Source: Nitrospina sp. (GTDB lineage Bacteria; Nitrospinota; Nitrospinia; Nitrospinales; JACRGP01). From it: a DNA stretch of 64,000 nucleotides. Made by a program: the position numbers and the translations under genes. The stretch is taken from the NCBI GenBank assembly GCA_024648695.1, contig JACAVV010000006.1, forward strand, positions 174,225-238,224. Direction: 5' to 3'. Positions within the stretch are counted from its first letter, which is position 1. Each line of letters begins with the position of its first letter. Of this stretch, positions 46,907 through 56,021 are shown in pieces. Under the pieces are notes generated by a model, which saw only the letters and a program-made list of their open reading frames with translations, was not told the origin of the DNA and ran no database searches.

Positions 46907-48598
46907 TTATAAATCCATTGTTTGAAGCTTGCGCACACCGCGTCGAAACGGCACAACCGTAACAAATACGGTGAGCAGGATTATGAGTCCATAAGAAACA
47001 GGAACTCCGAAGCCGCCTATATTTTTCAAAAGAAACCGTTGTGTGAAATGGACATGCATTGGATAAGCAGTCAATACCAGAACCGAGCCAACATAAATCA
47101 AACTTTGTATCATAAAAATGATTCCGCCGGTGCTGGTAGAAATCTCCGGAACATTTTCATGATCGAACATAGGGTACATTGCGCCTAACCCGGTCCCCAA
47201 ACCGACAAGACCGGTAGTGATGAGAAATATACCAATCACCGATACGGTCATAACGTAAGGGTCCACCTGCAAAATCCAGTTGGACACCACAACCAGCAAT
47301 TCGGAAAGAAATAAAAGAGGAGGAAAATACAACAGGAATTTTCCTATTAGAAATTTCTTCATATCCATCGGGGAGGAATATACGGCCCAGAACTTTTTAC
47401 CCTCGGCACTTGTGGATGCAAATACAAAACGGGAAATTAAAGCGGCTAAAACAAACCCCACTAATCCGATATTCAACACCGAAACCACGTTTTTCAAAAC
47501 GAGATTTTTTAAAGGCAAATTCAAAATATTAAATATATATACAACCACCAAAGCAAACAGAATGAACAACTGGCTCCATTGCGACGGATCCCTGAAAAAT
47601 ATTTTCACATCCTTGGTAAGCAACGCACGAAACGCCGGGGACAAAGGCAGGCGCGATTGCCAGGACCTTCGATTTTTGGAGATGGTAGGTTTGTTCACGG
47701 GAGCGGTCTTAATTTCCTGATAATGGCACCAACTCAAATAATAAATTCTATTGCTGATGAAGGCAAATATTCCCAAAAGTGACAGGGACGCGGTCCATAA
47801 CCAGGCTTCCTGGATGAGCCCCTTTTTCCAATGTCCTTCAATCCACTGGTTAAGCCCTATGGTGATCCAACTACTTGGCAAAAATTCGTAATCGGGTACC
47901 TTCAAACTGTCCACAAAAGCCATGATCATTTCATCGGACACCTGTTTGTCAAAAAACTTTTCCGGAGATAAAAACCGCAAATACACCACGATCCCGATAA
48001 GAAATAATAAACTTAAAATAGAAAGGATCTGGTGCGCCTTTTTCGTTGGAAAATAACGCATCAAAGCCATGATTCCCAGGGACCCCAAAACGCAGGGAAT
48101 AAGCACGAAGGGAAGCAGGCTGGTTATCAGGTACAAATAGTAACTAAAGGTCACATCAAAATAAATTCCATAGGCGATGAACATTGGTAATGAAAATAAA
48201 AATACCATCCAGCAACTTTGAACACAATTCTGCCAGAATTTAACCGTAATGATCGCCTGTTCATGCATTGGAAGGGAATGAAGAAAGTCCAGATCACTGG
48301 ACATATAGAATATCGAAAGGGAAGAGATCAGGCTGGAAAACAATACCATGATAAAAATAGTCAGAAAAACCACATTCAACATCTGAACGATCAATTCTTC
48401 ACCGACCTGCAAAGGCAATTCGTCCAGATAGCGAATTACACGGAAAAAGAAAACGTAGTCTCCAAAAAGGAACAATCCTCCGAGAAAAAGAATGAGCACC
48501 CAACGCAAAATTTTATCAAGATTCGGACGCAAAAAATAATTGCTGGCCGATTTCCTGCGAACTTCAAACAAGGACTGTATATGGCTAAAGGTAGTCAT
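46907..48598 (-). CDS. Multi-spanning ABC-2/ABC exporter-type permease
   Basis: The 563-residue protein has about 12 predicted membrane helices in two blocks with a soluble loop between (around residues 225-320). The N-terminal segment DLDFLHSLPMHEQAIITVKFWQNC is typical of the large putative ABC exporter permeases, where the coupling region reads S-x-D-x-x-x-L-x-x-x-P. No ATPase gene is adjacent in the window, so either the partner is elsewhere or the protein is orphaned. It abuts rarA at its 3-prime end and overlaps the alpha/beta-hydrolase gene at its 5-prime end by 4 bp. Confidence 0.75.
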   Translation of the reverse strand: MTTFSHIQSLFEVRRKSASNYFLRPNLDKILRWVLILFLGGLFLFGDYVFFFRVIRYLDELPLQVGEELIVQMLNVVFLTIFIMVLFSSLISSLSIFYMSSDLDFLHSLPMHEQAIITVKFWQNCVQSCWMVFLFSLPMFIAYGIYFDVTFSYYLYLITSLLPFVLIPCVLGSLGIMALMRYFPTKKAHQILSILSLLFLIGIVVYLRFLSPEKFFDKQVSDEMIMAFVDSLKVPDYEFLPSSWITIGLNQWIEGHWKKGLIQEAWLWTASLSLLGIFAFISNRIYYLSWCHYQEIKTAPVNKPTISKNRRSWQSRLPLSPAFRALLTKDVKIFFRDPSQWSQLFILFALVVVYIFNILNLPLKNLVLKNVVSVLNIGLVGFVLAALISRFVFASTSAEGKKFWAVYSSPMDMKKFLIGKFLLYFPPLLFLSELLVVVSNWILQVDPYVMTVSVIGIFLITTGLVGLGTGLGAMYPMFDHENVPEISTSTGGIIFMIQSLIYVGSVLVLTAYPMHVHFTQRFLLKNIGGFGVPVSYGLIILLTVFVTVVPFRRGVRKLQTMDL

Positions 48599-49641
48599 TT
48601 TACCTCTTCCAAGTCATCTTCACTCTCCCAAAAAGTCTTTGCCCATTCCAGAATGGCGTAATCCATCCAGCGGTGGTCACCTAAAGGCGTGGGATTTTTC
48701 GATATAAACCCCATGTGCCCGCCGTGGTTGGTGGCCATATAGCTAAGAGACAAACTCATCTCAGTGCTTTCAAACACTTCGGGTGGGATAAAAGGATCGT
48801 CCCGCGAACATAAAATCATCGTCGGTGTTTGAATGAATCGCAACAGGCGCTTGGCGCTACAACGTTCGTAGTAATCATCCACTGAAGCAAATCCTGCGGC
48901 CTGGGCGGTGTACTCACAATCAAATTCATAAATGGTTTTGCAGGGCCCCTTTGGACTCAATGTATCCGGAAAACATTCCGCCATTGCTTCGGCTTGACGA
49001 TTGATCAAATCCATATAATATTTATTAAATATGCTGGAGAATTTACCGGTGGATAGAGCCAGGCTCGACACTTTTAAATCGATCGAAGGACTCACAGCAT
49101 AAGCCCCGGCAATTTCCCTGGGTAAATTCCTACCCTCCCCCAGATATTTTAACAGTATGTTCCCGCTAAGGGAAAATCCTAATAGAAGCAGGGGGCGGGA
49201 TGGATACATTGCAACGATAAATTGGACAACAAATTCCAGGTCGTCGCTTGACCCTCCGTTCCAAAGTCTTGAACTCATGCCGATTCCCGGACCGCTTCCC
49301 CTTTGATTCATCATAAACACCGCGAATCCATAATCATCCAGCTTTTTTGCAATCCGGCGCATGTAGCCCGATTCGGTACACCCTCCCATACCATGAGTCA
49401 TTAAAACGATGGGTGAATCACTGTCCGCTTCCAGTTCATAAACAATAAGGCAGGATTGGGAATCAATCTGCACTTTATGAGTCTTTCGGTCCTTCAGTTC
49501 CATGGAGCCGGGGAATTTGGACCCCAATATGGTTTGCGCCACACCGCCTTTTATCATTGGATGGCAAATGAATCGGTCAAAATTTGTCTTTATAGTGGGT
49601 GTCAAAATATGGTCTAATCCTGGCTTTGATAAAATTAACAA
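48595..49641 (-). CDS. YheT-family alpha/beta hydrolase
   Basis: The 348-residue protein has MTHGMGGCTESGYMRRIAKKL (oxyanion loop), FMMNQRGSGPG and the nucleophile elbow GFSLSGN with Ser about residue 157. A late Asp (CSRDDPFIPPE) and His (ATNHGGHMGF) complete a likely triad. Family members are predicted esterases or lipases; natural substrates are unknown. The start appears to be a TTG at 49639-49641, since the family N-terminal segment FICHPMIKGGVAQTIL needs residues upstream of the first ATG. It overlaps the permease gene by 4 bp. Confidence 0.9.
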   Translation of the reverse strand: MLILSKPGLDHILTPTIKTNFDRFICHPMIKGGVAQTILGSKFPGSMELKDRKTHKVQIDSQSCLIVYELEADSDSPIVLMTHGMGGCTESGYMRRIAKKLDDYGFAVFMMNQRGSGPGIGMSSRLWNGGSSDDLEFVVQFIVAMYPSRPLLLLGFSLSGNILLKYLGEGRNLPREIAGAYAVSPSIDLKVSSLALSTGKFSSIFNKYYMDLINRQAEAMAECFPDTLSPKGPCKTIYEFDCEYTAQAAGFASVDDYYERCSAKRLLRFIQTPTMILCSRDDPFIPPEVFESTEMSLSLSYMATNHGGHMGFISKNPTPLGDHRWMDYAILEWAKTFWESEDDLEEVK

Positions 49642-49764
49642 GAATAATCCAAACTTTTTAAGATCCTAAATATTATCCCATGGCAAAAAGCCAGGGCGTA
49701 ACGTGTTCTGATAACCCCCCATCAAATTCTCTGGGCAAGCTTCATTCTTACCCTATAAGGCCCA

Positions 49765-49793
49765 TTGACTCAAATTTGATGTATTGTTAAATT
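49765..49793 (+). promoter_or_regulatory. Candidate sigma-70-type promoter for the TPR/cupredoxin-like gene
   Basis: TTGACT (49765-49770) and TAAATT (49788-49793) are separated by 17 bp, matching 5/6 and 4/6 positions of the consensus. The gene starts at 49834, leaving a leader of about 35 bases. Pattern match only. Confidence 0.4.
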
Positions 49794-49833
49794 ATACTAT
49801 CTTTTAAACCTGAAACCCTGAAATGGAATCAAG

Positions 49834-51198
49834 ATGCAGGCTGGCAAATTAAAATTTAGAAAATACACCTTTGTTCAAATTCTGGTAATTATATTCATTC
49901 TTATAATAGGGTCCCCCTATACGGTAATGGCCAAAACGCCGGACCCCTATCGATTGGGACTCGCCCATATAAAAAATAGACAGTGGGAAAAAGCCATTGA
50001 GGAGTTCAATAAAGCTTTAGAGGCTAACCCCGATCATGCGCTGACCTGGGCGAATCTTGGAGTTTCCCTGAGCCAGTCAGACAAACACAAGGAAGCCCTG
50101 CTCGCCTACGAAAAAGCGCTGGAATTAGGATACAGCAACGCCCTGTTTCATTACAACCGGGGTTTGTCCTTTGCCAAGGTGAACTTGCTGGAAGAGGCGG
50201 AACAGGAAATGGTTGCCGCATTGAAAGAAAACCCCAGGCTTCCCAGGGCCGATTTTGATCTGGGAATCATTTACAAATTGCAAGGCCAATGGGAAAAAGC
50301 GTTTGCCCAGGTAAAAAAACTATACCCCAGAAACGAGAAGCTGGCCTACAGTTTGTTCGAACAACTTCCCCCAAGCTATAAAATCGTCACCATTGATCAG
50401 GGTGGCTACCTTACCGGAACTGTAAGTCTAAAGGGCAAATCGCCTCGTGCGCGTTCATTTCATTTAATCCATGCTCCCAATATTGAATTTTGCTCCCGCA
50501 TATCAGACGGAAAAGGCCACAGGCTCTTGTTTGATTTTACCGTCTCGGATGACAACAAACTCAAAGACACCGTGGTTGCTCTTTTGAATGTACCCAAGGG
50601 CAAGCCGTTTCCTTACTCTCAGAAAATGCAGGCCTTTCAAATCGACCGGTGCCGTGCCAATCAATACGTCATGGGTATTAATAACGGAGAGAAAGTTCTG
50701 ATTGAAAATTTTGATCCGATCAAACATGAAATTGTTACTTACGAGATCAATGCCAAACGCCACGTGCAACAAAAAAGCAATAAATCTGTTGTGGCCGAAA
50801 CGTCCCAGATCCGTACTGCTTTCATTCACCCGGACTCCAAAGAGTTTTTGATCAAGTGTAATCTGCATCCTTTTCTGCAAACCCGTGCAGTAATGGTAGA
50901 CAATCCCTATTACGCGATCACCGACGAAAATGGTAAATTCGAGATCAAGGACATTCCACCGGGAACCTATGAAGTGATGGCCTGGCATCCTTTCATTCCG
51001 ACTCAATACGGAAAAGTTACCATCAATCCAATCGGAACCGCTGAAATCGATTTTGAATTTGATTCGAAAAATATCAAAAGGAAACTGTATCACGATGACC
51101 TGGAAGGCTACCGTTTTCAACCCTGGTACGACAGTTTTGAAAACTTTTATGGTGGCCCGCGGGTGGATGATCCTGTAGAGATCCTGCAAAAGTTCTAG
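49834..51198 (+). CDS. Secreted TPR protein with cupredoxin-like and carboxypeptidase-regulatory-like domains
   Basis: The 454-residue protein has a signal peptide (hydrophobic FVQILVIIFILIIGSPYTVMA). Three TPRs follow at residues 40-145 (for example WEKAIEEFNKALEANPDHALTWANLGVSLSQ). The C-terminal half has GGYLTGTVSLKGKSP and a cupredoxin-like region with FCSRISDGKG and IKCNLHPFLQTRAVM. A carboxypeptidase-regulatory-like module (YYAITDENGKFEIKDIPPGTYEVMAWHP) is inserted. The Cys-x-x-His pattern could bind copper, but the full ligand set is not clear. Similar proteins occur in marine nitrite-oxidising and other envelope-rich bacteria. A role in periplasmic redox or binding is inference. Confidence 0.8.
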   Translation: MQAGKLKFRKYTFVQILVIIFILIIGSPYTVMAKTPDPYRLGLAHIKNRQWEKAIEEFNKALEANPDHALTWANLGVSLSQSDKHKEALLAYEKALELGYSNALFHYNRGLSFAKVNLLEEAEQEMVAALKENPRLPRADFDLGIIYKLQGQWEKAFAQVKKLYPRNEKLAYSLFEQLPPSYKIVTIDQGGYLTGTVSLKGKSPRARSFHLIHAPNIEFCSRISDGKGHRLLFDFTVSDDNKLKDTVVALLNVPKGKPFPYSQKMQAFQIDRCRANQYVMGINNGEKVLIENFDPIKHEIVTYEINAKRHVQQKSNKSVVAETSQIRTAFIHPDSKEFLIKCNLHPFLQTRAVMVDNPYYAITDENGKFEIKDIPPGTYEVMAWHPFIPTQYGKVTINPIGTAEIDFEFDSKNIKRKLYHDDLEGYRFQPWYDSFENFYGGPRVDDPVEILQKF

Positions 51199-51204
51199 CC
51201 GACT

Positions 51205-52038
51205 TTATTCAGAGAGCATCACTATCACTGCTTGCAAACGTTCTTCCTGTTTTAATTGATTGGACACCTTTTTGGCATGATCATATTTCGCAAACTTGCC
51301 AATAAACACGCGATATGCCAGGTTTCTCGCACCCGGCTCTTCGGATGTGACAAGGTAGGTGGGAAAGCCTTTCTGCTTTAAACGAATTTGAAGCAACTGG
51401 GCACTTTGTAAATCAGTTAAGGTATTAACTTGCAATGCAAACGACCTTTCGGCACGAGACTTTTTACGCCGCTCCTGTTTCTGAATGGACTTCCGGACTG
51501 ATTTTTTAACCTTTTTTTCAGGTTTAACCGGTTTTTTTTGAACCTGGGGTGGAACCGGATCGGGAACCTTTTCAGGAATCGGGCCCTCTACTACATGGGT
51601 TTTCGATGCAGATTCAGGAACCCTTGAGGCCACTTGAACCTTTTCTTGAGCTTCTTCCTCTATTCCCTCTATTTCCTCCTTTTTAGTAGCCAACAACGCC
51701 TGCATTTTGGCCTCCCGCCGTCTTTGCAGAAACTCCTCGGTTATCTCATAAACCTCTACCGGTTTTTTCTCTTTTAACCCCACATAGGTATCCAACTCCG
51801 GATCATTCAAAACTTCAAAAAACGTAAACTCCTCAGCATTGGATGCACGAATTTCAGTATCTCGGTATTTCAGTCGGGCGCTGGCAGGTTTCTTAGGACT
51901 GATTTTCTTCACCACCCTGGGAACCGATTCATGGGTAGATTCCCAAAATGGCAGTTTGTGATACTGGCTGTAATAAATTGCCACAAAGGCTCCACCCAGT
52001 ATCATGATCAACAGGCTAAGTTTGAATAAACGAATCAA
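51205..52038 (-). CDS. SPOR-domain membrane protein
   Basis: The 277-residue protein has an N-terminal transmembrane helix (residues 2-22) and then a Lys/Pro/Glu-rich low-complexity region (KKPVKPEKKVKKSVRKS). A SPOR domain of about 75 residues lies at the C-terminus (SFALQVNTLTDLQSAQLLQIRLKQKGFPTYLV). SPOR domains bind denuded glycan strands at the division site, as in FtsN. It appears to start at a TTG (52036-52038). It ends only 6 bp from the convergent TPR gene and probably follows argS in a transcript. Confidence 0.85.
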   Translation of the reverse strand: MIRLFKLSLLIMILGGAFVAIYYSQYHKLPFWESTHESVPRVVKKISPKKPASARLKYRDTEIRASNAEEFTFFEVLNDPELDTYVGLKEKKPVEVYEITEEFLQRRREAKMQALLATKKEEIEGIEEEAQEKVQVASRVPESASKTHVVEGPIPEKVPDPVPPQVQKKPVKPEKKVKKSVRKSIQKQERRKKSRAERSFALQVNTLTDLQSAQLLQIRLKQKGFPTYLVTSEEPGARNLAYRVFIGKFAKYDHAKKVSNQLKQEERLQAVIVMLSE

Positions 52039-52078
52039 AGGAAAAACTTTGGAAAGGGGTAAATATCAGAAATCTGCG

Positions 52079-53743
52079 TTACATGCTTTCAGGTGAAGAC
52101 ACGCCCAGCAGACTCAACCCGTTGCGGATAATAGACCGAATTTTGTCCAGCAAAAACAAACGTGCTTGAGACAGGCCTTGATCTTCGGTAACCACTCGAT
52201 GCAATTTATAATAACTATGAAACAGGGAAACCAGTTCCTGTAGATAAAAGGCCACACGATGACCTTCCAAAGTCAACGCACTTTTTTCGATCACTTCCGG
52301 AAAAGCCAACATCTTTTTGACCAGATCCATCGCCTCTTCCTCCTTTAACAGGGAAAGATCCACATCGTCCGCGCCAGGTAATTTCAACCCTTGTTCTTCA
52401 GCCGTGCGAAATACACTGCATATACGGGCATGGGCGTACTGGATATAAAAAACGGGATTATCAGAACTTTGCTTTTTGGCAAGGTCCAGGTCGAATTCCA
52501 AATGGCTGTCACAACTACGCATCTGAAAAAAGAACCGGGTGGCATCCACTCCCACTTCCGAAACCACCTCTTCCAGGGTCACAAATTCTCCCGACCGGGT
52601 CGACATTTGTACTTTTTTACCACCACGTATCAAAGTCACGAATTGTACCAACAGGGTGGTAAAATTATTCAGATCGTAATCAAGCGCTTCCATCACCGCC
52701 TGCATACGGGGAACATAACCATGGTGGTCGGCGCCCCAAATATTGATAATCCGGTGGTATCCACGGTTAATTTTATTTTGATGGTAAGCAATATCTGAGC
52801 AGAAGTAGGTTTTTTCACCCGATTGTTTGATAATCACCCGGTCCTTATCATCTTTAAAGGCAGAAGATTTCAACCAGACGGCTCCATCCTGATCGTAAAT
52901 AAAACCCTTATCCCGCATCCAGGCCAACGCCTTATCGACGGAGTCGTCATCATAAAGACTGAGCTCGCTGAACCAGTTTTCATAATTCACACGAAACTCT
53001 GAAAGGTCTTTTTCAATTCCCTTTAAAATCGCATCACTGGAATACTTTTTGAAAAAAGGCAGGGCCGTTTCGTCATCCTTGTCCAGAAATTCCTTTCCAT
53101 GGGAATCAATGATTTCCTGCGCCAAATCTTTAATGTATTCCCCTTTATAATGATCTTCAGGAAACTCGATACTTTCGTTGAGCAATTCCCGATACCGCAA
53201 CAATGTGGAACGACCCAGGATGTTCATCTGATTGCCCACATCGTTGATATAATATTCCGAATCGACTGCATATCCAGCTTTTTTCAGGATAGCCGCCAAA
53301 GTAGCCCCCACAGCCGCGCCGCGCCCATGCCCCACATGCAAAGGTCCCGTTGGATTTGCGCTCACAAATTCCAGAAGCACTTTTTGGTCCCTGCCAATCT
53401 CCAAATTGCCAAAATTATCCCCTTGCCGGGCGGCATCCAGGAACCGTTCCAGATAAAATCCAGCAGACATTTTTAAATTGATGAATCCCGGTCCCGCCGT
53501 TTGCACCTCGGCCACATTCCCGTTGATGGATTGTAACTGCTGGCAGATCGCATCGGCAATCACCTTTGGACTCTTTCTTTCCGTTTTAGCCATAGACATA
53601 GCCACCGTCGTGGAAAAGTCTCCGTGGTTCTTATCTTTGGGTTCTTCGATTACAATTTCCGGGTAATCGGAAAGAAGCAAGGTTCCCTTATCTTTTGCCT
53701 GATCCAGGGCTTGCCGGATGATGGCTCGAATAACATTTTTCAT
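52079..53743 (-). CDS. argS: Arginyl-tRNA synthetase
   Basis: The 554-residue protein is a class I aminoacyl-tRNA synthetase. The HIGH motif appears in FVSANPTGPLHVGHGRGAA. The family-specific tetrads AVWLKSSAFKDDKDRVIIKQSG, INIWGADHHGYVPRM and the KMSKS-region counterpart KKVQMSTRSGEFVTLEEV are present, with QMST replacing KMSK as is common in ArgS. The C-terminal anticodon-binding domain is complete. It charges tRNA-Arg in the cytoplasm. Confidence 0.97.
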   Translation of the reverse strand: MKNVIRAIIRQALDQAKDKGTLLLSDYPEIVIEEPKDKNHGDFSTTVAMSMAKTERKSPKVIADAICQQLQSINGNVAEVQTAGPGFINLKMSAGFYLERFLDAARQGDNFGNLEIGRDQKVLLEFVSANPTGPLHVGHGRGAAVGATLAAILKKAGYAVDSEYYINDVGNQMNILGRSTLLRYRELLNESIEFPEDHYKGEYIKDLAQEIIDSHGKEFLDKDDETALPFFKKYSSDAILKGIEKDLSEFRVNYENWFSELSLYDDDSVDKALAWMRDKGFIYDQDGAVWLKSSAFKDDKDRVIIKQSGEKTYFCSDIAYHQNKINRGYHRIINIWGADHHGYVPRMQAVMEALDYDLNNFTTLLVQFVTLIRGGKKVQMSTRSGEFVTLEEVVSEVGVDATRFFFQMRSCDSHLEFDLDLAKKQSSDNPVFYIQYAHARICSVFRTAEEQGLKLPGADDVDLSLLKEEEAMDLVKKMLAFPEVIEKSALTLEGHRVAFYLQELVSLFHSYYKLHRVVTEDQGLSQARLFLLDKIRSIIRNGLSLLGVSSPESM

Positions 53744-53857
53744 TCTTGATGAATTTCCTTTTCAAATTGAACTTGTCCTGCCAATGGATTCAGGAGGAAC
53801 CCTTGAAGACAGAGGGGAAGTAACAAGGCTGGGTAATTTTGAGGGTCGGAAAAAACG

Positions 53858-54160
53858 TTAGTGATTATGAACGCGTTCCACCATTTCCTCCATTTCCTTT
53901 TCCAGTTTTTCTTTTTCTTCAGCGAATTCAGCTTTCAATCGTTCTACTTCAATAGGATAATCCTCAGGCCTAACCCGGTCTTCCAGTTTCTTTATTTTAT
54001 TCTGATAGCTAATATCCTTATCCGCAATTTTGGCTTTATACTCTTTACGGATTTCGCTGATTTCCTGCTTTTGCTTATCGCTTAATTTTTTATTGACCTC
54101 AGGAACCATCTTGTTGGTTTTTTCAAGGCTCAGTTCCCAGGCGCTTTTCAATCCAGACAT
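53858..54160 (-). CDS. Small coiled-coil protein of unknown function
   Basis: The protein has about 100 residues from the ATG at 54158-54160, chosen because AGGGAG sits seven to nine bases upstream; longer frames have no ribosome-binding site. It is almost wholly helical and highly charged (SDKQKQEISEIRKEYKAKIADK and ERLKAEFAEEKEKLEKEMEEM) with a classic heptad pattern and no cysteine or membrane span. It ends in MVERVHNH. It stands alone on the minus strand between argS and the divergent UDG gene. Not a recognised family. Confidence 0.7.
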   Translation of the reverse strand: MSGLKSAWELSLEKTNKMVPEVNKKLSDKQKQEISEIRKEYKAKIADKDISYQNKIKKLEDRVRPEDYPIEVERLKAEFAEEKEKLEKEMEEMVERVHNH

Positions 54161-54302
54161 AATTATCTCCCTATCAGGTTTTGCCCAATTATAAACAAAA
54201 TCCTTTTCAGTACACAATTTTATTATTTAAAGGTTTTAATTGCTGTCGATTTTTTAACAACCCTTATTGTTATCAAAATACTCTTTTGATATTCTAAGTA
54301 CC

Positions 54303-55058
54303 ATGACCACCGCCAAGGATGGGATCTCAGCTTTAAGGTCCCTGAAAAACTATCTGATATTTTTAAAAGATGCGGGATACTCGGAGATTCCATTGGAAAC
54401 GAAATGGAATCCGGGCTCATCCCGACAAAGAACTCCCACCCAGACTTTGGAAAGTTCCCCACCCTCATCCAGGAAAGCCATGCCACCAAAAACTTCCAAC
54501 CTTACTTTGGATGACGTTAAAAAAGAATTGGGTGAATGCACCCGGTGCAAACTTTGTGAAGGACGCAACACGATTGTCTTCGGATCGGGAAACCCGAATG
54601 CGGATCTGGTTTTTGTGGGCGAAGGTCCGGGAGCCGACGAGGATGCCCAGGGCTTGCCGTTTGTCGGCCGGGCCGGACAAAAACTCACCGATATTATCGA
54701 AAAAGGTATGGGCCTGAACCGTCAGGAGGACACCTATATTTGCAACATCGTAAAATGCCGGCCACCGGGAAATCGCGATCCGGAAAAGGATGAAATCGAG
54801 GCCTGCAAACCATTCCTCATCAAGCAGATTAACGCTATTCAACCCAAGGTGCTCGTGGCCCTGGGAAAACCCTCTGCCAGCACCCTGCTCGGACGAAACG
54901 TTGCCATCACGAAAGAACGCGGTACCTGGCACGAGTTCCAGGGGATCCCTCTCATGCTAACATTTCACCCAGCGTATTTGCTTCGCGCCTACACCCTGGA
55001 AAATAGGCAGGCGGTTTTTAGTGACATGAAACAGGTTTTGGCCAGGTTGAAATCATGA
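54303..55058 (+). CDS. Family 4 uracil-DNA glycosylase
   Basis: The protein has 251 residues from the ATG at 54303. It has the 4Fe-4S cysteines of family 4 UDG, two in GECTRCKLCEGRN and two in ICNIVKCRPPGNRDP and IEACKPFLI. The active-site region is VFVGEGPGADEDAQGLPFVGRAG, and HPAYLLRA is the C-terminal motif. It removes uracil from DNA. An N-terminal extension of about 65 residues, with a Ser/Pro-rich linker, precedes the catalytic domain. Its stop codon is part of an ATGA overlap with the next gene, coupling it to a MoxR ATPase. Confidence 0.92.
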   Translation: MTTAKDGISALRSLKNYLIFLKDAGYSEIPLETKWNPGSSRQRTPTQTLESSPPSSRKAMPPKTSNLTLDDVKKELGECTRCKLCEGRNTIVFGSGNPNADLVFVGEGPGADEDAQGLPFVGRAGQKLTDIIEKGMGLNRQEDTYICNIVKCRPPGNRDPEKDEIEACKPFLIKQINAIQPKVLVALGKPSASTLLGRNVAITKERGTWHEFQGIPLMLTFHPAYLLRAYTLENRQAVFSDMKQVLARLKS

Positions 55059-55999
55059 ACGCCCAATCTCCGATCCTGGGTCGGCTGAAGGATAATATTG
55101 AAAAAGTCATCCTCGGAAAATCAGAGGCGGTTCGCCTGGCGATCATCACTCTCCTTGCCCAGGGCCATTTGTTGATTGAAGATGTTCCAGGCGTTGGAAA
55201 AACTTCCCTCGCGCATGCGCTGGCACATTCTCTCAATCTTACATTCAAGCGCATTCAGTTCACTAACGACATCTTGCCATCGGACATCACCGGAGTCTCT
55301 ATTTTTAATCAAAAGGAAAACCGGTTCGAGTTCAACAAGGGACCCTTGTTCGCAAATATCGTTTTGGCCGACGAGATCAATCGGTCAACCCCAAGAACCC
55401 AAAGCGCTTTGCTGGAAGCCATGAACGAGAAACAGGTTTCCGTAGACAACAGTACGTATCCCCTGGACCCGCCGTTTATGGTGATTGCTACTCAAAACCC
55501 GATAGACAGTCATGGCGCGTTTCCCCTGCCGGAATCGCAAATGGACCGATTCATGATGTACATTTCCATGGGATATCCTTCGGAAGAGGATGAACGCCGA
55601 TTGCTTTCAACTCACACGCAGGGCAACAAGGCTGGAGAACTGGATGCTGTTTTAACTCGAGAAGAGGTCGTCACCCTGCAAAGCCAGGTGGAATCGGTAA
55701 CCGTTGAACCGGTGCTGGTCGATTATATTTTAAAAATAATAACCGCCACCCGGACATCCCAACACCTCGCTCTTGGCGTCAGTCCAAGGGGAGGCCTTAT
55801 CTTTCAACAAGCCGCCCGCGCCTGTGCGCTATTGGAAGGTAGAGCTTATTGCATTCCGGACGATGTTAAACAGTTGGCAGTGCCCGTTTTAGCTCATCGT
55901 GTTTTACCCCAGTCTTCTAACGGTTCTCATCGGCACAATTTTGACGAAAGTTCTGCCATCATCCGCGACATTGTGGATTCGCAGGAAGTCCCCATTTAA
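55055..55999 (+). CDS. MoxR-family AAA+ ATPase, second copy
   Basis: The 314-residue protein has Walker A EDVPGVGKT (residues 42-50) and Walker B VLADEIN (Asp106, Glu107), followed by IATQNPIDSHGAFPLPESQMDRF. This is the family pattern. It is not closely similar to the first MoxR (17972-18964) outside the conserved motifs, so it is a distinct subgroup rather than a recent duplicate. It overlaps the UDG gene by 4 bp and is followed 22 bp later by its DUF58 partner. A BatA/BatB pair is absent here. Confidence 0.94.
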   Translation: MNAQSPILGRLKDNIEKVILGKSEAVRLAIITLLAQGHLLIEDVPGVGKTSLAHALAHSLNLTFKRIQFTNDILPSDITGVSIFNQKENRFEFNKGPLFANIVLADEINRSTPRTQSALLEAMNEKQVSVDNSTYPLDPPFMVIATQNPIDSHGAFPLPESQMDRFMMYISMGYPSEEDERRLLSTHTQGNKAGELDAVLTREEVVTLQSQVESVTVEPVLVDYILKIITATRTSQHLALGVSPRGGLIFQQAARACALLEGRAYCIPDDVKQLAVPVLAHRVLPQSSNGSHRHNFDESSAIIRDIVDSQEVPI

Positions 56000-56021
56000 G
56001 CCTGAAAACCATGGAACCGGG

